This document shows, one piece after another, positions 7,749 through 15,392 of a stretch of 40,706 nucleotides of DNA (positions are counted from its first letter, which is position 1; every line of letters begins with the position of its first letter). Both the position numbers and the translations under genes were made by a program. The notes under the pieces were generated by a model. That model was not told the origin of the DNA. It did no database searches and worked only from the letters and a program-made list of their open reading frames with translations. Origin of the DNA: Prevotella sp. (GTDB taxonomy: Bacteria; Bacteroidota; Bacteroidia; Bacteroidales; Bacteroidaceae); contig JAHHQW010000018.1 in the NCBI GenBank assembly GCA_020026195.1, forward strand, positions 1 through 40,706, given 5' to 3'.

Positions 7749-8680
7749 TTTAGATTTTTATTTTGATTTTGTTGAATTATCTTTCGGCCGGCAACAGACA
7801 TGAAATCTGTAAGCGGATGCATATCTATACATATTTATGCATCTGCCGACCTGTGCTTATTTAGTAATGTGACAGTGATTCCTTTTTAGAGCATCTTATC
7901 TCGAAAGGTCTTAGATAATGCCTCTCCTTCCTAATGGGGAATGTACACTGTGTTCGTCTTTTTTGCAATTAATCATTGCTTGCTTCTTAAGTAGAATATG
8001 TCATCAGCATCCATTTTTAGTCTGTTTGTAGTTTGAAGGTAAAATTATCTTACGAAATATATACCTTGCTTTCTCCTTTCTTTGTCCGTTTTCTTGTTTT
8101 TAGTATTGCGTTATGTACATAATATATAAATAAGTCTGCTTGAAGTGTTAAAAACACGTTTTATGACCTAATATTATACGTCTGTGCGTTACTATAGCAT
8201 CATAACTTTTTATCGCGAATATAAGTCTTATATGCCTTTTCGTATCGGACTAATACAAATATAATAAATATATTCGAAAATACCTAACCTTTGGGGCGGT
8301 ATTATTTGGCGCATTTATGGTGTCCTAAAGTGTCTGTTTTGTATCTTACTGATTAGTAGCTTTGTGTTGCGAAATACTAATTTTCAGAGCATAAAAATAA
8401 GTTTGTCATAAGCTGGTATTTATGTCGCAGAAAGTCTGTTTTCCCTATAAAACGGTCTGCTTTGTGTCTCACTGTCATAAAATATACACTTGTATGTTTT
8501 GTAAAAATATTGAAATCTTTTACACGTGTGTTTGCTAATATGCATATATTGTATTGCAAGATGTTGCACGCAGTTCTGCAAGTAATCACACGTGTGATTG
8601 CATATTAGTGTAATGATAAAAGTTTTCGAAATCTTGACAATTTAGCATTTGGAAGATTTTTATGTTCGCAAAAGTATAAG
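7749..8680. other. Long AT-rich non-coding region with inverted repeats behind the replication genes
   Basis: About 930 bp has no credible coding frame; a 70-codon minus-strand ORF at 8377-8589 has no recognisable features. An 11-bp inverted repeat (7813-7823 with 7836-7846, one G-T pair) lies 65 bp upstream of the replication protein start. Farther up, the palindrome ACACGTGT occurs at 8522-8529 and 8588-8595. With it is a 9-bp inverted repeat, TAATATGCA at 8536-8544 and its complement at 8599-8607. These could be operators or an origin-like site for the adjacent replication proteins; that is only inference. Confidence 0.45.
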
Positions 8681-8683
8681 TGG

Positions 8684-8930
8684 CCAGCCGGAGGCTGGGG
8701 GTTTAAGTTTGAAGTTACAAGTTTAAAGTTTTAAGTTAAGCTGTCAGCTGTCAGTCGTCAGTTGTCAGTGCAAATCGGAGGTTTGGGGTTTTAGGTTTTA
8801 AGTTACAAGTTTAAAGTTGTCAGTTATCAGCTGTCAGTGTAATTTGGAGGTTTGGGGTTTTAGGTTATAAGTTCTAAGTTTAAAGTTATCAGTTATCAGC
8901 TGTCAGTTATCTGTTTCCGGTGTTGGCATT
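8684..8930 (+). repeat. Degenerate heptanucleotide repeat array A
   Basis: The array opens with a perfect small hairpin (CCAGCC at 8684-8689 with GGCTGG at 8693-8698). It continues with 7-nt units of two flavours, AAGTTTA/AAGTTAC-like and CAGTTAT/CAGCTGT-like. The block from about 8777 to 8838 (GGAGGTTTGGGGTTTTAGG, then heptamers) is repeated nearly exactly from about 8847 to 8910. The same unit design recurs at 12.4-13.3 kb. No CRISPR-like spacing and no ORF. Confidence 0.8.
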
Positions 8931-9187
8931 TGTTATTTAACTTTTGTCATTACATCAATAAATTTTTGTAATGACGAGAGATTTTTGTTGCTTGATAAAA
9001 TCACTGATGAACAGACACGAAAGAGAGTGTTGGTTGTATTTTAAAAATAAATCAATATATTATTTCTTCTCTAAAAACAATAAAAACATTTTATCTTCGT
9101 TAATATTGTATAAACCCAATTAAAAGATGGTATAATGTCGAGAATGACTGTTTACCGATTTCACTGAATAATGTTAATTATCTAATA

Positions 9188-9919
9188 ATGAAAAAAGTAT
9201 TCGTTACTCTTTTTGGCATCTTAATGCCGTTGTTTGTCTCAGCTGAGAATGACAGCAAACCGCTGAGCAAATCGAATTTCAGTCTGTCTGCGGAGCTTAA
9301 CATGAAGTACGTGTGGCGTGGTCTGGAGTATGGTAATTCTCCTCTCGCATTCGGAACGTTGGCTTATGACTACAAGGGATTTAATGCAAATGTGTTAGGC
9401 GGATATGCCACGAATGGTGATTTCAGCGAGGTGGTAATCAGTGCAAGTTACTCTAACAAGTATTTCACTTTTGGCGTTTCTGACTTCTATTATCCATCGG
9501 CTACAGGCTCTGACGATCAGTACATTGAGTTTGATAACCATAAGACTGGACATCTGTTGGAGACTTATCTCACCGTACGTCCTTTTACTAAGGTTCCAGT
9601 GTGGATGACACTATCAACGTTCGTTTATGGTAATGATAAGTTAAAGGATGGCGACCAGGCATTTTCTTCGTATGCAGAGTTGGGATATACCCATTCGTTC
9701 ACGGAGAATAATTCGCTCTCCCTTGCAGTAGGTGCTAACCTGAATAAGAGTTTTTATACGAAGTACGAGAAAGGTTTTAACGTCACGAACATCACAGCTA
9801 AGTACATGACAGGCATTCGTTTCGGTAAGTTTGTCCTGCCCATGAGCGGCTCGTTCATCTACAATCCGATAACAGATAAGCCGTTCTTCAGCTTCTCGTT
9901 ATATTTCAGTTCAAAGTAA
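9188..9919 (+). CDS. Outer-membrane beta-barrel protein, unknown ligand
   Basis: The 243-aa protein starts with a typical signal peptide (MKKVFVTLFGILMPLFVSAE, cleavage near residue 20). The mature part is a run of amphipathic beta-strands with alternating Tyr/Phe/Trp, such as FSLSAELNMKYVWRGLEYG, and ends with FSFSLYFSSK, close to the aromatic end expected of outer-membrane barrels. The size suggests 8-10 strands. The opening KYVWRG pattern recalls the TorF-type putative porin family, but I cannot assign a substrate. It stands alone, with a near-consensus promoter element (TATCTTCG, about 9088-9095) and its own long terminator. Confidence 0.7.
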   Translation: MKKVFVTLFGILMPLFVSAENDSKPLSKSNFSLSAELNMKYVWRGLEYGNSPLAFGTLAYDYKGFNANVLGGYATNGDFSEVVISASYSNKYFTFGVSDFYYPSATGSDDQYIEFDNHKTGHLLETYLTVRPFTKVPVWMTLSTFVYGNDKLKDGDQAFSSYAELGYTHSFTENNSLSLAVGANLNKSFYTKYEKGFNVTNITAKYMTGIRFGKFVLPMSGSFIYNPITDKPFFSFSLYFSSK

Positions 9920-9944
9920 ATTTTTTTGTTCTCTCAATAACGTA

Positions 9945-10030
9945 GTTCTCTTGCAGATGCATGAATAATTACACGAAACATTTATAACACATCGTGAAAT
10001 GATTTATGCATATTGCGGGAGAACTTTTTT
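9945..10030 (+). terminator. Long structured terminator after the barrel gene
   Basis: Imperfect arms GTTCTC...ATGCAT (9945-9964) and ATGCAT...GAGAAC (10006-10024) pair around an inner CACGA/TCGTG hairpin. Six T residues follow at 10025-10030. The T-run on this side only suits the plus-strand gene. Confidence 0.6.
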
Positions 10031-10073
10031 AATTCCGTATGGCGCGTACAGTCTTAATCTCCGTCATACATCA

Positions 10074-11051
10074 CTAATCCTTTATCTTTATCAGAAGCAG
10101 TCCTATAGCGGTCCAGATAAGTTCCCTTAATCTTACTATCAGGGCCACGAATATTGTTGTGGGGGTTGGAATGGCTAATCCGCTGCCAGAGAGAAGAAAA
10201 CCGCCTTCACGACCGCCTAACTGAAGAGGAAGGAAGAAGAGTAAGTTGGCAAACAGACTGGTAAATGCGAGTATAAGAATACTGTCTACGTATGTGATGT
10301 CGGGAGTGAGTATGCGCACTATGAAATAAATCTCAAGAGCACTGAGAATACGACATACTAATTCGCTCATCACGGCAGTGACAAATGTTGTCTTCGACTG
10401 GTTGTGCAGGGCCGCTATCTGACTGTCTATCTCTGCAAGACTGTCTTTATTTTTCTCAATAAACTTAGCAGCCTTGTTCTTTATGCCTGGGATATGCCGG
10501 CAGATGTTCATGGCCTTTACTGCAAGTCCTTTCTTGTATCCTTTTACGAAAAACATTATTCCGGCAAGACTGAACACTATGGTGGCAGCAAGGATGATGC
10601 CTAATGCCATGTTTACGCTGTGCACGAAGATGAAAAGTATTGCGCTGAGGAGCCAGAACCAGAAATGACTGAAGATGTGCGTCATGGCAAAGAGAATTAC
10701 CGTTGACGAGGCACGTTCGGTGCCAATCTTAGGAGATAATGCCATGATCTTATAAGGCTCACCACCGAGGAGTCCGCCGGGTGTGGCATAATTAAGTGCG
10801 AAGCCGGATATGGTGATGCGGTAGAGCCAGCCGAACTTTATATTTTTCGTGTCACCAGTACTGCGTATGATGAGATACCATGTGTAAGCATTAATGACAT
10901 AGAGAGCCGCCCACAGAGCGAGAACAGCAACAAACCAGTAGCCGGCATGACTTATTCCTTCGCGTACCTGGGCATAGTCTAACTGTGATGCCATTATCAC
11001 GAGAATGGTTATTCCGAAGATGAAAAATATATTCTTATGTTTCGATTTCAT
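10074..11051 (-). CDS. Lysylphosphatidylglycerol synthase TM-domain (UPF0104/AglD-type) membrane protein
   Basis: The 325-aa protein has about eight hydrophobic helices and no soluble catalytic domain. The conserved patterns of the flippase-like half of MprF and of UPF0104 proteins are present: YATPGGLLGGEPYKI around residue 95 and LPLQLGGREGGF near residue 275. Family members without the C-terminal synthase domain are thought to move or present lipid-linked substrates in the inner membrane. The actual substrate here is unknown. The gene follows pdxA on the same strand but a terminator-like hairpin lies between them, so it may have its own promoter. Confidence 0.8.
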   Translation of the reverse strand: MKSKHKNIFFIFGITILVIMASQLDYAQVREGISHAGYWFVAVLALWAALYVINAYTWYLIIRSTGDTKNIKFGWLYRITISGFALNYATPGGLLGGEPYKIMALSPKIGTERASSTVILFAMTHIFSHFWFWLLSAILFIFVHSVNMALGIILAATIVFSLAGIMFFVKGYKKGLAVKAMNICRHIPGIKNKAAKFIEKNKDSLAEIDSQIAALHNQSKTTFVTAVMSELVCRILSALEIYFIVRILTPDITYVDSILILAFTSLFANLLFFLPLQLGGREGGFLLSGSGLAIPTPTTIFVALIVRLRELIWTAIGLLLIKIKD

Positions 11052-11118
11052 GTTCCGTTTTTAATTATCCCGCAAATATCGTAATTTTTCGCAAATCTTA
11101 CAAATACACATATAAAAT

Positions 11119-11152
11119 ATCAGGCAGCCTGTATTGTCACGGACTGCCTGAT
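11119..11152 (-). terminator. Terminator after pdxA
   Basis: A 9-bp perfect stem (11119-11127 with 11144-11152) is followed on the minus strand by a T-rich tract. It lies 24 bp past the pdxA stop. Confidence 0.6.
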
Positions 11153-11175
11153 TATAGATTATATGAAGTCTGTTT

Positions 11176-12354
11176 TTATTCTTCTGTAGGTTCTGCCGCA
11201 GTTTCCTGTGCAGGGTTCTGCTGCTGAGGACGACGTTCCGGACGACCTTCACCCGGTTCGCGACGTTTGCTCGGAATGTTGAAACGCGCCTTCTCGCTGT
11301 CATCACGTTTTTCGTGATAGAGTTTCTTAAGAGGATTCTCCAATGGAATGTCATATTCTATACGGTTGCGGTAAACATCTATTGCGCAGTAGATGGCCTG
11401 ACGGAATGAGTTTTCGTCGGCAATGCCCTGACCGGCAATGTCGTATGCCGTGCCGTGCGAAGGAGATGTTCGTACGATAGGAAGACCTGCCGTATAGTTA
11501 ACACCCTCGTCACCTGCAAGAGCCTTGAACGGAGCCAGTCCCTGGTCGTGATACATTGCAAGTACACCGTCGAAGTGATCCATCATCTCGCTGCCGAAGA
11601 AACCGTCAGCAGGGTAGGGACCGAACGCATTAATCTTCTCAGCTGCTAATTCGGCAATGGCTGGTTTGATAATCTCTTCTTCTTCGGTACCGATAAGACC
11701 GTTGTCGCCGGCATGAGGATTGAGAGACAGAATAGCGATGCGCGGAGAAGTGATGCGGAAGTCACGTTTCAGACTTTGGTTGAATATGCGTGTCTTGTTG
11801 ATGATAGCCTCTTTTGTGATGTGACTTGCTACCTCGCTGATAGGCAGATGAGTAGTAACCACAGCCACCTTGATGTGAGAGTCTAAGAGAATCATCAGAG
11901 CCTCAGAACCCTCGCCTAAACGGTCCTGAATAAATTCAGTATGTCCGCAGAAATGGAAGTCATCGTTCTGGATAGTGTTCTTGTTGATAGGAGCTGTAAC
12001 GAGAACGTCGAAGATACCGTCGCGATAATCCTGTATGGCACGTTCGAGAGCCTTGAATGCAGCTGTTCCGGCAGCCTGTGTAGCCTGTCCGATATCAACA
12101 CGTACATCCTCGTCGAAAGTGGCGATAAGGTTAACTTTACCGTCCTGAATCTCCTCGGGACTGTTCACAATAGTGAAGTTTGCCGGAATCTTAAGTAGAT
12201 TGCGGTGGTATGCTGCTATCTTGGGTGAGCCGTAGATAATCGGCGTACAAATTGATAACATTGTCGGTTCGGCAAATGTCTTGAATATAATCTCGTAACC
12301 TATTCCGTTTGTGTCACCATGTGTTATACCGACACGTATTTTTCTGTCTTCCAT
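11176..12354 (-). CDS. pdxA: 4-hydroxythreonine-4-phosphate dehydrogenase PdxA
   Basis: The enzyme oxidises 4-phosphohydroxy-L-threonine in the DXP-dependent pyridoxal-phosphate pathway. Family signatures are clear: GITHGDTNGIGYE at the N-terminus, CGHTEFIQDRLG around residue 135, MYHDQGLAPFKAL around residue 265 with the metal-binding His, and SHGTAYDIAGQG around residue 297. The catalytic part ends near residue 345. About 45 extra residues follow, which are Arg/Glu/Gln/Pro-rich and probably unstructured; most PdxA proteins stop near 330-365. The gene sits in the rlmN - DUF4837 - pdxA neighbourhood, but 960 bp of repeat-rich DNA separates it from DUF4837. Confidence 0.95.
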   Translation of the reverse strand: MEDRKIRVGITHGDTNGIGYEIIFKTFAEPTMLSICTPIIYGSPKIAAYHRNLLKIPANFTIVNSPEEIQDGKVNLIATFDEDVRVDIGQATQAAGTAAFKALERAIQDYRDGIFDVLVTAPINKNTIQNDDFHFCGHTEFIQDRLGEGSEALMILLDSHIKVAVVTTHLPISEVASHITKEAIINKTRIFNQSLKRDFRITSPRIAILSLNPHAGDNGLIGTEEEEIIKPAIAELAAEKINAFGPYPADGFFGSEMMDHFDGVLAMYHDQGLAPFKALAGDEGVNYTAGLPIVRTSPSHGTAYDIAGQGIADENSFRQAIYCAIDVYRNRIEYDIPLENPLKKLYHEKRDDSEKARFNIPSKRREPGEGRPERRPQQQNPAQETAAEPTEE

Positions 12355-12399
12355 ATCTTGTGTTTTTTTCGCTATGAGCGCGTTAAGAACTTGTGGTTT

Positions 12400-12730
12400 T
12401 CAGCCGGAGGGCTGAGGTTTAAAGTTTAAAGTTCTAAGTTTTAAGTTATTTATTAAGTTGTCAGTTATCAGTTTTTTAGCCTTAATTGAGGTTCTAAGTT
12501 ATAAGTTTAAAGTTTTAAGTTACTTGTTAAGCTATCAGTTGTCAGCTGTCAGCTATCAGCTTTTTAGCCTTGACTGATGGTTTTAAGTTTAAAGTTTAAA
12601 GTTCTAAGTTTTAAGTTATCTGTTAAGCTATCAGTTATTAGTTCTTTAGCCTTGGCTGATGGCTTTGAGTTTAAAGTTCTAAGTTTTCAGTTATCAGTTA
12701 AACTGTCAGTTATCAGCTGTTTTGCTTTAT
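12400..12730 (+). repeat. Heptanucleotide repeat array B, forward part
   Basis: The array opens with the same kind of hairpin as array A (TCAGCC at 12400-12405, GGCTGA at 12410-12415). It contains at least three copies of a ~95-bp composite unit. Each unit has AGCC-TTNN-CTGATGG, then AAGTTTAAAGTTCTAAGTT-like heptamers, then TATCAGTTATCAG-like heptamers. A 60-codon ORF here is a by-product of the repeats. Confidence 0.8.
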
Positions 12731-12734
12731 GCTT

Positions 12735-12905
12735 TCAGTTTCGTACTTCAAACTTTTAACTATAGACTTTACATTTCTAACATTCAAACTTTTAACTTTA
12801 TACTTTCAACTTTTCACTATTAACTTTCAACTTTGCACTTTCAACTATAAACTTTGAACCTTGCACTTTATACTTTCTCAACTTTGTACTTTTGCACTTT
12901 TCACT
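12735..12905 (-). repeat. Heptanucleotide repeat array B, inverted part
   Basis: Here the repeats run on the opposite strand: AACTTTC, AACTTTT, AACTATA and GCACTTT-like heptamers in near-perfect 7-nt phase. They directly abut the forward part, so together they form a large imperfect inverted repeat. Confidence 0.7.
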
Positions 12906-13027
12906 ATAGTCTTTTGCGCTTGCGTAATTTTTTGTTTCTTATTTTATTTTGTGGAGTATAAACTCCTTTTATCAATTCTCTAATATTATGAACGGACTCT
13001 TACTGGTTTTATTGTTGGATGTCATAG

Positions 13028-13300
13028 TAGCTGTCAGTCGTCAGTTGTCAGCCTGCGGCTGATGGTTTTTAAGTTTTAAGTTTTAAGTCGTTAGTTTCAA
13101 CTTAGTGGTTTGCAGCTTCTGAGAACTTCTTACTTCCAGTCTACAGTCTATCTTGAAACTGATAACTGATAGCTGAAAACTTATAACTTATAACTTTCAA
13201 CCCCAACAGCCTATAGCCCCTGATAACTTTCAACTTATAACTTATAACTTTCAACCCCTAACAGCCTATAACCCCTTATAACCCCCAATAGCCTATAGCC
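13028..13300. repeat. Heptanucleotide repeat array C, both orientations
   Basis: Forward units (GTCAGTCGTCAGTTGTCAG, a TCAGCC-TGC-GGCTGA hairpin at 13048-13062, then AAGTTTTAAGTT) run into reverse units (AACTGATAACTGATAGC, ACTTATAACTTATAAC) from about 13155. CAACAGCCTATA(G/A)CCCC boxes are interspersed. The array reaches within 15-20 bp of the DUF4837 stop, so this gene has no ordinary terminator. Confidence 0.75.
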
Positions 13301-13313
13301 CCTGGCAACTGCA

Positions 13314-14249
13314 TCAGTATTTTCCGAACAGCAGAGCCTCCATTCTTGCCATTTTGTTTCTTTTCTTTGTGGCAGGAGCATAGAGGAACGCCTCGATGAA
13401 CGTTACAGAGTCGTTGTGTTCTATTATGCGGCAGGCGGACGGACCACCCATGGCATCGCCCGACATCTCCCAGCGGTTGCGTACTAAGATTGTATCGTGT
13501 CTTATCTCCGCACGCTCCGAAGCCAGAGTGATGTGCCAGCGTACATCCTTCTTATATCCGCGAATGTTACGGCTCATGATACTGTCGCGTAAGGCAGTTA
13601 CCGATTTCATGTTCTTAGTATTCACGTTCCTACGATGCGTGCGATATACGCAGAGCGAATGATTCTCGTCGGAGTTGTTGGCAGTGAGCCACACAAAATC
13701 CTTCTCGGCATGAGCAATCTTCATAGACGCCGGAACATACAGTCCCGTGCCCGTATATTTTATCACACTATCCTCTAACAGCAGGTTTCGCTGATTCTCC
13801 ATGTCTGTAAGCAGGATGTTGCGTTCAAAATCATTTATCTCACGAACGAACAAATCGCGCAGCTGATTGAAATCCTCCGTCAGCTGTTCTGCCGACGGCG
13901 TGCGCACATAAAGCACTAACTGAGGTCTTGCCCACACGTTACGTTCGCGTATTGCAATTGTATTATCAATAAATGCAGTGTCTACTATTATCAGAGTGCG
14001 TGCCAGACGGATTACGTCCTCCTCGCCATTCTGTTTCGACAGCGACAAATTAAACATCGGTTCGTCGTTGCTGTAATAATCAGTACATCCCGACAATTCG
14101 CGCATAACAACACGTCCCGCCATCTCCTCGCCCGTAACAATCGCCACGTCGAACGGTCTTCCACCGCTTCGAGGTATGGGCGGCTGACTGCAAGCTGCCA
14201 TTAGCAGCAACAGCAGTACAGAGACGAATATGTTATATATCTTCGCCAT
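13314..14249 (-). CDS. DUF4837 family lipoprotein
   Basis: The 311-aa protein has a lipoprotein signal: a basic start, a Leu-rich core and lipobox MAAC with Cys20. It should therefore be anchored to a membrane. The body matches the pattern I associate with DUF4837, a Bacteroidota family of unknown function, including the opening PFDVAIVTGEE and the later repeated beta-alpha arrangement. Its start overlaps the end of rlmN by 17 bp, so the two are co-translated. The association with rlmN is seen in other Bacteroidota. No function can be stated. Confidence 0.75.
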   Translation of the reverse strand: MAKIYNIFVSVLLLLLMAACSQPPIPRSGGRPFDVAIVTGEEMAGRVVMRELSGCTDYYSNDEPMFNLSLSKQNGEEDVIRLARTLIIVDTAFIDNTIAIRERNVWARPQLVLYVRTPSAEQLTEDFNQLRDLFVREINDFERNILLTDMENQRNLLLEDSVIKYTGTGLYVPASMKIAHAEKDFVWLTANNSDENHSLCVYRTHRRNVNTKNMKSVTALRDSIMSRNIRGYKKDVRWHITLASERAEIRHDTILVRNRWEMSGDAMGGPSACRIIEHNDSVTFIEAFLYAPATKKRNKMARMEALLFGKY

Positions 14250-15276
14250 TACGTTTAGCAGTACTTAATAGTCCGCATGCAGCGAATATGTCCTGTCCGC
14301 GACTGGCACGGATAGTGGTAAACACACCATGCTGCGTAAGATAATTGCGGAACTCCTCCATCTTCTCTACCGATGCACCGTGAAGGTCCACGTTAGGAAT
14401 GGTATGCCAGCGGATAAGGTTCACGCGACATTCAAGTCCCTTGGTCAGTCGTATAATCTCCTTGGCATGTCTCGGTGTATTGTTCATACCGTCGAACACG
14501 ATATACTCGAACGAAACACGACGCTGATGAGAGAAATCATAATTCTTCAGCAGATCGACAACATCCACGATAGACATTCCACGTTCAGCAGGCATAATCT
14601 CCTTACGCTCCTCCGGGAACGGATTATGCATAGAGATAGCCACATGACAGTCACTCTCCTCAAGAAAACGTTTCAGTTTGTCCTTCACACCCACGCTGCT
14701 CACCGTAATACGCTTCGGGCTCCATGCCATGGCATAGTCAGCAGTAAGAATCTCAGTAGATTTAAGCACATTGTCGAGGTTATCCATCGGTTCACCCTGA
14801 CCCATGTAAACAATATTAGTGAGACGCTCCACCTCAGGCAGCGAATAAATCTGATTTAAGATGTCCGATGCCGGCAGATGTCCCTGAAAACCCTGCTTGC
14901 CAGTTTCGCAGAACAGACAGTTCATCTTACAGCCCACCTGCGACGACACACACAGAGTGGCACGTTCGCCATCGGGTATGAAGACAGTCTCCACGAACTT
15001 ACCGCTGCGGGTAGGGAAGAGATACTTTATCGTACCGTCGACAGAAACCTGACGGTCGAGAAACGGAGCCTTTCCCATGCAGTAATGCTGACTTAGCAGT
15101 TCACGGTTCTTCTTTGAAATGTTAGTCATCTCATCAATAGAATTTACTTTCTGAACATAAACCCAGTCGGCAATCTGTTTGGCAGTGAACTTAGGCATAC
15201 CAAGTTCTTTAACAGCCTCCTGAAGTTCGTAAAGATTCATTCCCAATAGTGATTTTTCTGACGCTTCCATTTCCAT
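14233..15276 (-). CDS. rlmN: 23S rRNA (adenine-2503-C2)-methyltransferase RlmN
   Basis: This radical-SAM enzyme methylates A2503 of 23S rRNA, and A37 in some tRNAs, using two SAM molecules. The 347-aa protein has the iron-sulfur motif CxxxCxxC as CKMNCLFC near residue 115, GQGEPMDN (~160), SMHNPFPEERK (~217) and the C-terminal catalytic-cysteine context FAACGLL. Length and motifs are typical and complete. A promoter on the minus strand lies just upstream, and DUF4837 follows with a 17-bp overlap. Confidence 0.96.
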   Translation of the reverse strand: MEMEASEKSLLGMNLYELQEAVKELGMPKFTAKQIADWVYVQKVNSIDEMTNISKKNRELLSQHYCMGKAPFLDRQVSVDGTIKYLFPTRSGKFVETVFIPDGERATLCVSSQVGCKMNCLFCETGKQGFQGHLPASDILNQIYSLPEVERLTNIVYMGQGEPMDNLDNVLKSTEILTADYAMAWSPKRITVSSVGVKDKLKRFLEESDCHVAISMHNPFPEERKEIMPAERGMSIVDVVDLLKNYDFSHQRRVSFEYIVFDGMNNTPRHAKEIIRLTKGLECRVNLIRWHTIPNVDLHGASVEKMEEFRNYLTQHGVFTTIRASRGQDIFAACGLLSTAKRNGEDI

Positions 15277-15294
15277 TCAATTGTTTTTGTTACG

Positions 15295-15302
15295 CAAAGT
15301 TA
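15295..15302 (-). promoter_or_regulatory. -7 element for rlmN
   Basis: Read on the minus strand this is TAACTTTG, a perfect TAnnTTTG, 19 bp before the rlmN start codon. The mRNA leader would be only about 10-15 nt. Confidence 0.6.
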
Positions 15303-15346
15303 ATGAAAATATTGAATAAACGTGTCCATATCTGAGCATTTTGTGT

Positions 15347-15354
15347 TACATTTG
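15347..15354 (+). promoter_or_regulatory. -7 element for the glycosyltransferase/SpoIID gene
   Basis: TACATTTG matches TAnnTTTG and lies 39 bp before the start codon at 15393. The -33 element is unclear. It is divergent from the rlmN promoter 45 bp away. Confidence 0.6.
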
Positions 15355-15392
15355 CAATAAAATAGGTATAATAATACCGAAATTTAAATATT

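Larger units (their letters stand above)
12355..13313. other. Repeat-filled intergenic region between pdxA and DUF4837
   Basis: Nearly the whole 960 bp is taken up by heptamer arrays B and C. The gap at 12906-13027 holds AT-rich sequence with no recognisable gene. No promoter for pdxA stood out. Confidence 0.7.

Noticed and set aside
8377..8589. 70-codon minus-strand ORF in the 8-kb gap
   Set aside because: No promoter, no homology that I recognise, and it overlaps palindromic DNA.
12577..12759. 60-codon ORF within the repeats
   Set aside because: Its protein is itself a repeat (KVLSFKLSVKLS) produced by 7-nt units; not a gene.
12400..13300. CRISPR array
   Set aside because: The repeats are 7-nt, degenerate and without unique spacers of constant length.
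14329..14859. 176-codon plus-strand frame inside rlmN
   Set aside because: It is entirely antisense to a gene with full RlmN motifs; composition reflects the opposite strand.
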